From contig JAENRP010000394.1 of assembly GCA_024741835.1 (NCBI GenBank), forward strand, positions 1 through 38,053: DNA of 38,053 nucleotides, given 5' to 3'. The notes below the pieces were generated by a model. It was not told where the DNA came from, ran no database searches, and saw nothing but the letters and a program-made list of their open reading frames with translations. Origin of the DNA: Diplocarpon mali (taxonomy: Eukaryota; Ascomycota; Leotiomycetes; Helotiales; Drepanopezizaceae). The translations under genes and the position numbers were made by a program. Below, in pieces: positions 29,263 to 38,053 of the stretch; positions within the stretch are counted from its first letter, which is position 1, and every line of letters begins with the position of its first letter.

Positions 29263-31728
29263 CTAGTTCTGCTTCTTTCTTCTCTTCTCTTCCTTGCCAT
29301 AACGCACACCGTGGGACAGGAGTAGGTATTTACTGAAGAAGTCCTCTGCAAAATCATCGAATTTGACATAATTTGCACCCACTAATGGCTTCGAGTCAGC
29401 GTGTCTCCGAATCAGGGGCTCGGAGTAAGCCGGAACAGTTGTCAGATGCGCAGTATCAGGAGGCGGCCTGCCAAGGGGTAGAGGAGAAGTTCTTACGGCG
29501 ATAGGCTGCTGCGATGCCACTGCATTCACAATTAGTATTATGCGGTCACAGAGAAGGGCCTATTCTGTTCTTACCTGACACAGGCCAACTCGTGCATGTT
29601 CTACTAGGTTAGCCATAGTGTCTATCCCATATATTCGAAGGGGAATCCATACCACCAGAGTCCAAGACCCAGCAAATAACGTATGGTTCTTGCCATTGAT
29701 GAACATCATTCCTAGACCTTGTTAATAGGATTGCTTGACTTGTGGATACATAATTTTTTTTACCTGGTACCACACGCATGTAATGCTGCCACCTGTGACC
29801 GACTAAAACTCTCGAGGTTAGCGTTCAATTTCCTTATGGAGGCGATGAATAGGATAATTAATAGGCATGAAGCGGGCCTGAAGGACTCCCGTGCCTGAAA
29901 TGCCCCGGAGTTGGCTGACAGAGGGCAGGAGCTTGAAAACACATACGCTGATGCCACCACTTTCTTTCGATGATCTTGTCTTCATCAATCTCCCCAATTG
30001 TCCACAGGTCGTCGCGGCACTTATCGAGAAAAATGCTCTGGAATACATGTGCAGGGGCACTCGAAGTCTCCTCGCCTGACCGGAATTGATGCTGGTAGTT
30101 AGAACAGTCGAACGACATTTCGATTTTTTTGGGATCTTCCTTGTAAGACTTGGTGTAGTACATCGGCTTGAATCCCTTTGGTTCGCCTTCTGGGCCATCC
30201 TTCTCTCCCTTGGCGAAGGCAATCATGTTCTCCTGTGTTTTCGATTTGGGACTCGCGCACAGCTTTGGATCAAACTCGGTTTCGTAGTGCTTCTTGAAGT
30301 AGTTGCTATCGGAATGGGTAATCGTAATGTCGTCGTAGAAGCTGGCCCCTCCTAGAACAAACCTTTCCTTCCTCGAAATGGTATTTCCCAGAAGTCTCAA
30401 GGCATCGTCGGCGAGTACACACATCACGAGTTCGTCGAAAGTTTCAGCCTCGGATGGTTCAGTTGCCTCCTCTGTACCCGCATTCGTGGGACAGGGTCTT
30501 GCGTTGAGAATGACTCCGTGATGATTCCGTTGAACGATTTCAGTTACTTCCGTTCTCAGCCGAATCACGACGCCCTTCGACTCCAAATCTTTCCTCCACT
30601 ATTTCTTTGCTGTCAGTGATATATGAAACCAGCAAACAAGGGCCGAGGTCATGATCAAAAATTGACGAGAAACTTACGTCCTCATAAAAGTTGTGAAGGT
30701 TAGGGAACGTGACCATCGTCGGTAAGTTTGGTAGCAAAGTCTCTGGGTCATAATCCCACAGCTTCATGTTCGGATCATTGAACAGTCGCTCAAGGATTGC
30801 GCAGGAGACATTCGCGGTCTGGTTTCCGGTACCAAGGAAGAGCGCAATGAGTGGGTAGACCATCTTGTCTCCGAAATCCTTGCTGAAGAAAAATATACGC
30901 AGCATAAGGCGGATAGGTACCAGACCCAGTACTGGCATTGTCCATTTGATGATTTTGAGCACTTCACGCAGGTAAGCCTAAATATCAAGCTTGGATCCTT
31001 CGAATTCTATATCTCAATATGAAGGTGATAGCCTATAGCCAAAAGGGTAGAGAACCATATATTGAGCGCGGCGGGGGGGGGGGGGGATGCGAATCTATTC
31101 ATACCTCTGCCGAATTTCCTGATGTCTGCGGAAAAATTGTTGACAAGATTGCTCGGAAAACAGTTTGTCCAGAAGCCATCAGGTCCTTTGCCAAAAGCTA
31201 CTTGCAACTTGACCTCCTGTGGTTCGTGACCGTACTTCTTAAAGAAGTTGAACGTGTGCTTGAAAATTGGCGAACCTCCCTGAACGCCATCGTTCATCCA
31301 GTCGGTGCCATATTTCTGTGTTCGAGTTAGCGATTGAACCATCTAGCATATTTCAAAGTAGGTTGAGCTGTATTTAAGATTCAATTCGGAGGATCGCCGA
31401 GGCATGACTTGACTTTGCATGACGTACATCTCTATCGAGAGATATGGATGTAGCTTGGCCTCCTGTGACATCGTTTCTCTCAATGATCGTGACCTTGAAA
31501 CTATTAGGATGCTGGGCCAAGGTTGCCGCACACGACATCCCGGCTGCACCCCCGCCGATAACTGCAGGGGAAGCCAGAGTCAGTATTTTCCCTCCGAGTA
31601 AAGCTTTGGATTATCAATTGTGGCTCGGGAAGCAGAAGGTCATCTAAGCAGTACAAGTCTGGAGAAGCATTAAAGCGCGGAAAAAACTCACTGACGACAT
31701 TTTTTCTCGAACTTGTTGTGGCCGACAT
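29263..31728 (-). CDS. FAD-dependent oxidoreductase (amine oxidase/phytoene desaturase-like fold)
   Basis: Flavoprotein of the NAD(P)-binding Rossmann-like group; substrate unknown. Ten exons: 31692-31728, 31428-31561, 31105-31315, 30678-30961, 29947-30598, 29764-29802, 29653-29711, 29575-29600, 29497-29519 and 29263-29381. The predicted protein has 527 residues. The N-terminus is the FAD-binding unit, VVIIGGGAAGMSCAA (Gly15-Gly20), with Glu40 at the end of strand 2 (VTIIERNDVTGGQ) to hold the ribose. The C-terminus carries GHRWQHYMRVVPG, FINGKNHTLFAGSWTLV and NMHELACVSGIAAAYRLGA, the closing FAD motif. Five of the ten exons are 59 nt or shorter, and two are only 23 and 26 nt. Each junction keeps frame and a GT-AG intron (52-144 nt). 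The intron at 30963-31104 contains a 14-base G run on the plus strand. Divergent from TDP1. Confidence 0.88.
31073..31086. repeat. 14-base G homopolymer (intronic)
   Basis: An uninterrupted G run on the plus strand, C on the transcribed strand, inside an intron of the FAD oxidoreductase gene. Length may be uncertain if the assembly rests on short reads. Confidence 0.85.
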
Positions 31729-32577
31729 GGTAGTAAGGTGCAGGTTGATCAACCAGGTGGCCGATCAAAATTTCAAACTGGATTGAGCGTAATGCGAGTA
31801 GACTTGAATTGCGTATAGTGGTGAGATGTAGCAAGTCCACAACCGGATGGCGAAGGGAGAAGAATTTGTCGGCAAAGAAGTCGTCAACGTCATCAACTCA
31901 TTCGGCTGCAAAGCCCTACGACCAGCCAACAGCGATAGAATTTTGGGACTGATGCTGGCTAACCCAGAGATGGCACATGAGTAGTGGCACTAAAGCCAAA
32001 TATGTGCATCTAGCAGCATGACCTCTTTGCTGTTTTGACGTCTCGAAGACATACCTGCTGGGTTCTCACCGCCTCACCTAGGAGGAGATAGGTAGTTGTA
32101 AGATCTCGCCTAAATGCTTGGCACGCCGAGCAGCGGTCGCGACCGCGGTGAGATGGGTGAACTCCTGAGATGGATGGATTAATGATATGGATGAGCGACT
32201 GCGATGAGCAGATGCCCGCAAAGTTCTTTCAACCGTTGCCCCGAATCCCAAACCACCATAACACATCTCGCTAGCCGCACAGACGTCATGGATCATGGAC
32301 CAGTAGCTTACGCTTTGCTGCTCTGCTCATTTGTCTTCGCCCTGCCTCTCGTTGAGGCCACAGCCTAACTGCGAGAACAGTTGACGCGACGACAGTCAAA
32401 CGCGTCATCACGTGACGACTAGCAAAGACAGATCAAAGCTCTTGAATGTCGGTCTAGTCTGTCTCCTGTGCCTGATTATTAAAGCTGTTTGAACGCTACA
32501 TCAGGGCGTTACATCGCCACTTAGCAGCCCTAGCTCTGCCGTCCATAGCCACCCAACGGCCCACGGAGTCGGGGAAT
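31729..32577. promoter_or_regulatory. Divergent promoter region of the FAD oxidoreductase and TDP1 genes
   Basis: These 849 bp separate two divergent starts. At 32402-32417 an E-box lies between two inverted TGACG half-sites (CGTCA-T-CACGTGACG, the second half overlapping the box). TGACG is the half-site of CREB/ATF-type bZIP factors and CACGTG that of bHLH or some bZIP factors. It is about 165 bp upstream of the TDP1 start. No gene or repeat is apparent in the rest. Confidence 0.4.
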
Positions 32578-35500
32578 ATGACCGACTCAGAGAGCGACGG
32601 AGATCTTAAGAGAGCTATCGCATTGTCACTGCAGGACAATCTAATTGTGCCCGGTCCTCACGATGAGGAGGTTGTAGACCTCGTGAGCGATAGCGAGGAC
32701 GAAGACGACGATCTCAACGCACCAGTAGTGGCGAGAGTCATTCTCGAGAAGTCAAGACCAACCTCTATGACCCTCGGCTCGGCACGCAAGAATAACTATC
32801 AGGAATGCACAGATGATGCTGCCAAACCAAACGCCGTACCCTCTGTGGCTCCCGGCCTACTTGGAATGGACCGTAAGGCGATGGAGGCAGAACGGCTCAG
32901 ACGGCTGGAGCAGCGAAGAGAAACCGGTCAACCAGCAAACAGCATATTATTGCAACGTAAACGCCCTGCCTCGGCCTCCCCGCCTCGCGTCGGAGATCTA
33001 GAGAAAGCTCATGTGAAGCCGAAGCTGTCCAATGCTAAGGAACCCGGTACAACCCGGACTTCCAGAGGGACGCACACCACAGGGGAGCGTGACAGATCCA
33101 ACATTCTCTCCCGAAACCAGCAACAATCCCTTTTGGATTCTGGTATTCAATATCCAAACGGGGTCGTTAAGAAGACTTGGGTGCATGGGGTACCACGCCG
33201 GGGAGATGACATCAGGATTGAAGAAGTGCTACAATCGAATGACCTGGAACTTGCTGTATTGAGCGCTTTCCAGATCGAAGCAGAATGGGTGCAGAGCAAG
33301 CTGAGACCACAAACAAAGGTCGTCTGGGTCCTCCAAGCAAAGGGAGAGGCTGAGGTACGTACGCGGTCTTAATGTCCGAATAGCCTGAAGCCATTTTGGA
33401 GCTTTGAAATGTGATTTCGGTGTTGTTCGTCGAAGCAATCATGCATCGGATTGGAAAGTAGGCTCGATTGAATGCTTCAGCTTCGTCCCCTAATGATATC
33501 CAGAAACTGCTTTTCCTCGTTTGGCATAAATCTGAAGGCAAGTGAGTTAAATGGACCTGCTGACACTTGAACAGAAAGAAAACATACGTTCAGATGCGCC
33601 AGCCGTAAGTTGGAAGGAATTCCACTTTCCATTCTGACCATTTGAGGGTGTTGTGGCACAATGTCATCTGACACTCAAAAACTTTCGACACTTGAATTGC
33701 TGACTCCCTCGCCAAGAACTACCGCTTCTGTTTCCCCAACATGGAGGGTAATGTCAATTGCATGCATTCGAAACTGCAACTACTTGCCCACCCGTCACAT
33801 GTTCGCATCGTCGTACCCAGCGCAAACCTGACTTCTTACGACTGGGGAGAAACTGGCATAATGGAGAATGTTTGCTTCCTGATCGACCTTCCACGGCTAC
33901 CTCCTGGACAGAAGACAGAACTTACCGAATTTGCTAGCGAGTTGTTTCGGTTTATAGGTGCCATGGGTCTAGATCAGACAATAGTCAAGAGCCTACAGAA
34001 TTTCGATTTTTCTCATACCGCTAGCTTGGCGTTCGTCCATTCCATGTATTTATCCTTCTCTGTGTTGTCACCTACTCGTCTAACTTCCCTGCTACAGAGG
34101 AGGCTCTCACTTAGGTTCGGCACGGGAACGAACTGGATATTGTGGACTTGGAAGGGCCGTTACAAAACTCGGGCTGGCGACCGATGAACCCTTGAGTATT
34201 GACTTTTTGGTATGGAATTATTCCCAGAAAGTTGATCCAGCAAACCTTAGATGCTGATGTAGTGCTAGTCTGCATCAATCGGTAGCATCAATGACGATTG
34301 TACGTACATCTTATTGCCTGGCTTTAACCCCCCATATCTACATAATCGATGATCCCCACATTCATCTCGCATTAAGAATATTACAAGGTCAAAAGCTGAC
34401 CTTCGTGCTGTCTTAAAATGTCTTTACCTAGCATCCCAAGGTAAGCCTTCCCCTTCCGCTTTGTCTCATAGATAGCTACTAGCATCAAGGGTATTCGCAG
34501 ACAGTTGCCAACGAGAGAATATATCAAATATAGAATGCTTAGCTCAACGCGGAGCTCTAAGCTAACATATCTGGGGTAGGCGACCATGGCATGACTGAGT
34601 ACGGCTGGCGTACCGACAAGCCATCCAAAAATAAGGGACTGAGTGCAAAAGAGCGAAAAATCTTGGATGGCTTGAAAGACTGTCGGATCTACTTCCCTAC
34701 GCAGGAAACTGTTGCAAAGTCTAGAGGAGGGCTTGGTGTAGGCGCCCAACAGTCTAGTTCTGTGTCCACATTATCCGAGTATTGACTGACTTTTTACAGG
34801 GTGGGGGGACAATATGCTTACAATCGGTAAATTATCTACACGTTCAGTCCATATTTCTGATTGTCTGAATCTGCCTAAAAAGCTGACAATATGTTCCCAG
34901 AAGTGGTTCGATTCGGATGTTTTCCCACGCCACTTGATGCGTGACTGCAAGAGCAAGCGGCCAGGAATACTGATGCACAGTAAGATGATACTTGCTAGGG
35001 CGGAGAGTTCCAAGCAGGCCCGCTGGGCGTATGTTGGGAGCGCAAATCTTTCAGAGTCAGCGTGGTGAGCCACTTTCACAGGTCCTTGCCGTTCTTGCGA
35101 TGTTTCTTCTCTCTGTGGTCAACTGTAATGATGCCTTGAGTCCCTTTCCCTTCCAGTAACGCTCATTTACGGGTAACGAAAGCCAAGAGATGAGCCTTCC
35201 CCTGACAGATTGGACGAGGCTGGGTTTTATCGAGCAGAATCACGCACAAGACGAGCTCAGAAGCCCATGTACTGTTTGGGGCGGATCATGAATCGTCAAG
35301 ACGCAAACTCCAGACAGCTTGGATTCTTGAGTCTGTCAGTTCTCTGCTAACAAAAATCCTTCCGCAGGGGCCGTCTCGTGAAGGACAGAGCAACCAAAGA
35401 ACCTAAGCTCAACATAAGAAACTGGGGTAAATTACACTTCTCGACCCCTCGCATTTAAACCCTTCAGAATCCTTGTCTCTGGGGAGTTGTCCTCAGAATT

Positions 35501-35738
35501 GGATACTGTGGGAGCGATGATCCCCGAGCTTGCAAAGTGATAAGGCTAATTCGAGTCCCAAGAATGTGGAGTTGTGCTGCCGATCCCGAAGGTATCCCAA
35601 GACGACGCTATTGATCGCCCGAAAGGAGTTCAAGACCCGGCAGGCATGGATGAGGTTTTTGGAACTCTACCTATCCCCATGGAAGTGCCAGGTGAAGCTT
35701 ATGGTGATCGACGACCGTGGTTCTACAATGAGCGCTAG
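32578..35738 (+). CDS. TDP1: Tyrosyl-DNA phosphodiesterase 1 (TDP1)
   Basis: Nuclear repair enzyme that hydrolyses 3'-phosphotyrosyl links left by trapped topoisomerase I. Eleven exons: 32578-33354, 33575-33604, 33717-34045, 34098-34209, 34269-34299, 34396-34440, 34580-34737, 34800-34826, 34901-35064, 35368-35426 and 35563-35738. The predicted protein has 635 residues. The N-terminal 240 residues are disordered and begin with a ubiquitin-interacting-motif-like LKRAIALSLQD. Both phospholipase D-type HKD motifs are intact: His286/Lys288/Asn306 (NCMHSKLQLL...SANLTSYDW) and His529/Lys531/Asn552 (LMHSKMIL...GSANLSESAW). Between them are RTGYCGLGRAVTKLGLATDE and TEYGWRTDKPSK; the end reads PIPMEVPGEAY and RPWFYNER-stop. 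Nearly every intron has a CTAAC- or CTGAC-like branch site. A partial reading would look like a pseudogene; with all splices restored the frame is whole. Confidence 0.93.
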
Positions 35739-36653
35739 GACATCTTTTGCCAGGAGAGACAATCAATGCCGCAAAAGAGAGAGAGGCCTTGTAAAGAACA
35801 TGGGATACATGCCAAGCCGATACGCCTGGATCACAGGAAGTGGCATTACAAGAGTTTTCCAGTAGGGGTTCGTGGCAGCGGTCACGCCTCACATGATTCG
35901 TACAAACATTAAGCCAATTAGGATTTTAGGGAAATTCTTGCAGGAAAATTAATTATTGCTAAGCGCCGACTGCAAGATACCTCTCGCATTACACTACTCT
36001 GTACTCTTGACCTATCTGTGGGGGAGGTCGGGTGCGGGGGGACCCCGGCGAAAGCGAAGAAGAGGAATGTTGTCGTTCCGACGAACTCTCCGATAGTCGC
36101 TACAATGTCTGTTTGTAGTGTTAGTTATGTTCGTGCGGTTTAGTAGATTTGCGGTTCTTGAAGTCTCCGTTCATCCACGGCAGGCCGGTGAATGAGACGC
36201 TTAGCTTAATTGGACAGGAAGGTAACATTGTGAAAATTCTTCAGCGCGTACTTGATTCTGTGCTCCCTAGTAGTGAAAATACATCGAAGCCTTGAGGAGC
36301 TGTAATTAGGACTGAATGATGTCTACCTAACACTCCAATCTCAACTTCCGATCCATGTGAAGTCCACTGCAAGCGGCTGTTGAAGGCTTTGAAGTTCTTT
36401 TTGTATTGTTTGCTATATATCGGGAGAGTTTTTCTAGCAAGCAAGACTTGCTAGCAAATACAGTTGCGTCGGCTGTATCCTACGCAAGAGTGCTGTAATA
36501 CTACTCGCTTCATCTTGTGGCTGCCACTTTCTTAGGTGCATCCAACTGTATGGAGAGCTCTCTATAGCAATCCTGAATTCGCAGCGACTTCGACTCTCCA
36601 GAGCTAATTTGTCTCCGTTTACATCTGACGGTTATTTATATCAAAGTAGAGCC
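35739..36653. other. Intergenic stretch downstream of TDP1
   Basis: These 915 bp contain no open frame with a recognisable product. A G/C-rich patch lies at about 36019-36050 and mixed sequence follows. I see no transposon terminus until 36771 and no RNA gene. Confidence 0.45.
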
Positions 36654-36725
36654 TTATCTAGCCCTGTCCACAATGCGCTGGATATCCTCATCCCCCACGC
36701 CCCGCAGGCTGTGGATCAAAATATC
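36654..36725 (-). pseudogene. Possible orphan last exon of a gene cut off by the Tc1/mariner insertion
   Basis: On the minus strand a GACAG acceptor-like site is followed by a 24-codon frame that reads like protein, ILIHSLRGVGDEDIQRIVDR, then Ala-Arg and a TAA stop (36654-36656). Its GC content and codon use resemble those of the genes nearby and not the AT-rich transposon. The transposon begins 43 bp upstream, so any earlier exons would lie beyond the window or be lost. I do not recognise the family. A chance open frame is the alternative. Confidence 0.35.
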
Positions 36726-36770
36726 CTGTCATTGTACACCACACAGTAGCATTTTCAAGTACAGGTTCTA

Positions 36771-36801
36771 CTTAGTACATGCCCGAAATAATATACAATT
36801 G
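36771..36801 (+). repeat. Left terminal inverted repeat
   Basis: Begins CTTAGTACATGC directly after the TA. It pairs with 38021-38051; mismatches cluster in its second quarter. Confidence 0.75.
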
Positions 36802-36917
36802 CTGTCTATGCGTAGTTCTACCGGTTTCTATTAACAGGGCTTATATACAAGGGGTATAGCCAATGATTTATCTATAACGATTCGCCGCTTTTTGCATTGA
36901 AAATCAACGCTTTTAAT

Positions 36918-37973
36918 ATGGATTCTTCATTTAGTATACCGACTCCAAAGACACCTATAAAATAGTCCTCTTGTAACGAACGAGTACGCTATCAGACTCT
37001 TTATTTTAATGCCGGTTGGACTTACGATTAGATCGCCCTTTAATTGAATCTTACTTGATATTAAGTTCAGTACGCTCTATAGACTCGATTAACTCCTTAA
37101 TATCATCTTCAAGGCTGTAAAGCTTACTTAAATACTCTATAACGAAAATACCTTATTCAATAGGTTATAGCCTTAAGAGCAAATCGACGTACTCCTTAGG
37201 CTGATATTCCTTCGATTCTTCATTAGAACGTCGGCTTCCACGCTATTCGTACAGCTTTTAAGAAGGAAGGCTTCGTTCGACGAATTGCTTGTTGAAAACC
37301 AGTCCTTACGTATACGAATCAGATCTCTCGACTTCAATAGGCTATTAAGCACAAGGATTGGACTGAAGAGCAATGGTTTTCAGTCTTATAGAGTGACGAA
37401 ACGTAGGTTAATCCTAGGAAACATACGAAGGAATGGATCATACGAGAAATCGGGTCTTAAGAAGAATATCACCCTGATTGTGTCGAAGATCGATATCAAA
37501 GGAAGATCGGATGGATGTTTTAAGGAATAATATTAAGGAAATACGGTCGGCATCAAGGGTTATTCTAGGAAAAGGATTGGGAAATAATAAATGAAGGTTC
37601 GTACTCTGGAATTATTATCCCAAAGGTTTAAGAGATTCTATAGCAATATCCTAAGCTTGAATTCCAATAAGATAATGCAAAAGGGCACACTTCTAAATAT
37701 ACTCAATTGGTATTTAAAGCAATCGGGATTACCCCTATCTTTTAGCTTGCGAATTCTCCTGATTTGAACCCAATTGAGACAGTATAGGATGAAATGAAAG
37801 ATTATATCAAGGGTAAATATCCAGAGGTTCATCGATCCTATAAGAGACTATATAAAGCTATAAAAGAAGCGTAGGAATCGATAACAATTGAAAGGATTAG
37901 AGAATTAATTAGGGAAATGCTAGAGAGATGTAAAGCTATAATCGCAGCAGGAGGAGGCCATATAAAATATTAA
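36918..37973 (+). pseudogene. Tc1/mariner transposase pseudogene (DD34E)
   Basis: A 352-codon frame runs from ATG 36918 to TAA 37973 without a single frameshift, but about 24 internal stop codons interrupt it. Each sits where Gln, Arg or Trp codons could have become stops by C-to-T or G-to-A change. Recognisable pieces are a helix-turn-helix region (TLYFNAGWTYD), KHKDWTEEQWFSVL followed by SDET (first Asp), DNAKGHTSKYTQLVFKAIG (second Asp), and NSPDLNPIE (Glu). The second Asp and the Glu are separated by 34 codons, the Tc1-type spacing. No activity can be expected from this copy. Confidence 0.88.
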
Positions 37974-38020
37974 GGAAATTGTAAAAGCAGCATTGCCAAG
38001 TATCTAGTGTGCACGGCCTA

Positions 38021-38051
38021 GAATTGTACATTATTTACCCATAGTACGAAG
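38021..38051 (-). repeat. Right terminal inverted repeat
   Basis: Its reverse complement begins CTTCGTACTATGGG and ends TACAATTC, matching the left terminus in three blocks. It is followed by the TA duplication. Confidence 0.75.
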
Positions 38052-38053
38052 TA

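Larger units (their letters stand above)
36769..38053 (+). mobile_element. RIP-decayed Tc1/mariner-family DNA transposon
   Basis: A 1,281-bp element (36771-38051) is flanked by TA at 36769-36770 and 38052-38053, the target duplication of this superfamily. Terminal inverted repeats of about 31 bp match at 21 positions, including CTT, GTAC, AAATAAT and TACAATT blocks. One degraded transposase frame fills most of it. The fungal relatives I recall as closest in layout are Molly-like elements. AT-richness and stop codons of the TAG/TAA/TGA type agree with repeat-induced point mutation. The element ends exactly at the window edge. Confidence 0.88.

Noticed and set aside
34046..34187. Apparent frameshift in TDP1 after the first HKD region
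   Set aside because: A phase-2 intron (34046-34097) with a TCTAAC branch site restores the conserved reading, so the gene is not broken.
34381..34749. 122-codon hydrophobic frame on the minus strand
   Set aside because: It is antisense to TDP1 exons 6 and 7 and the intron between them; the sense strand explains the sequence.

Overview
The window is nuclear DNA from a filamentous ascomycete (Pezizomycotina). Protein-coding genes lie close together on both strands. Many carry 45-140 nt introns with GT donors, CTAAC/CTGAC-like branch sites and AG acceptors. The proteins are of fungal type, and the repeats show C-to-T and G-to-A decay of the kind made by repeat-induced point mutation (RIP). Placement below Pezizomycotina (perhaps Leotiomycetes) is a guess. 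No rRNA, tRNA, CRISPR array or bacterial-style operon was seen.

Layout, left to right: an unassigned GC-rich stretch (1-935); mitochondrial ribosomal protein uS9m (minus) divergent from eEF1B-gamma (plus); an FCP1/NIF-like HAD protein (minus) divergent from the ribosome-biogenesis factor RRP36 (plus); the coenzyme Q kinase-like protein COQ8 and the spliceosome-associated ES2/Bis1 protein (both minus, intronless); and the TPR-containing phosphatase PPT1/PP5 (plus, 7 exons). Next comes a 1,625-bp LTR-flanked element with one unrecognised ORF, inserted in the last codons of the RNase P/MRP subunit gene POP8 (minus). After a long gap come a large serine-rich protein with two C-terminal membrane segments (minus), a 2.7-kb repeat-bearing intergenic stretch, the CAAX protease RCE1 (plus), the MBOAT lysophospholipid acyltransferase ALE1 (minus), the SM protein VPS45 (plus), a ten-exon FAD oxidoreductase (minus) and the eleven-exon tyrosyl-DNA phosphodiesterase TDP1 (plus). 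The right end holds a possible orphan last exon and a RIP-decayed Tc1/mariner transposon whose TA duplication coincides with the window edge.

The genes are conserved housekeeping genes and do not form a pathway cluster. Several pairs share short divergent promoters (uS9m/eEF1B-gamma 235 bp; FCP1-like/RRP36 208 bp). Exon structures were worked out by hand from reading frame, splice signals and recalled family conservation; none is supported by transcript data.

The most unusual object is the LTR element at 13654-15278. Its two LTRs are equal in length (257 bp), align without gaps, differ at about 47 sites (about 40 transitions) and are flanked by a perfect 5-bp duplication, CCAAA. The single 374-codon frame inside is still open. 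No gag, protease, reverse transcriptase or integrase motif is visible. Insertion replaced the last two residues of POP8 with seven LTR-encoded residues and an LTR-borne stop codon. It is either a non-autonomous LTR retrotransposon of an undescribed kind or a domesticated retroelement gene.
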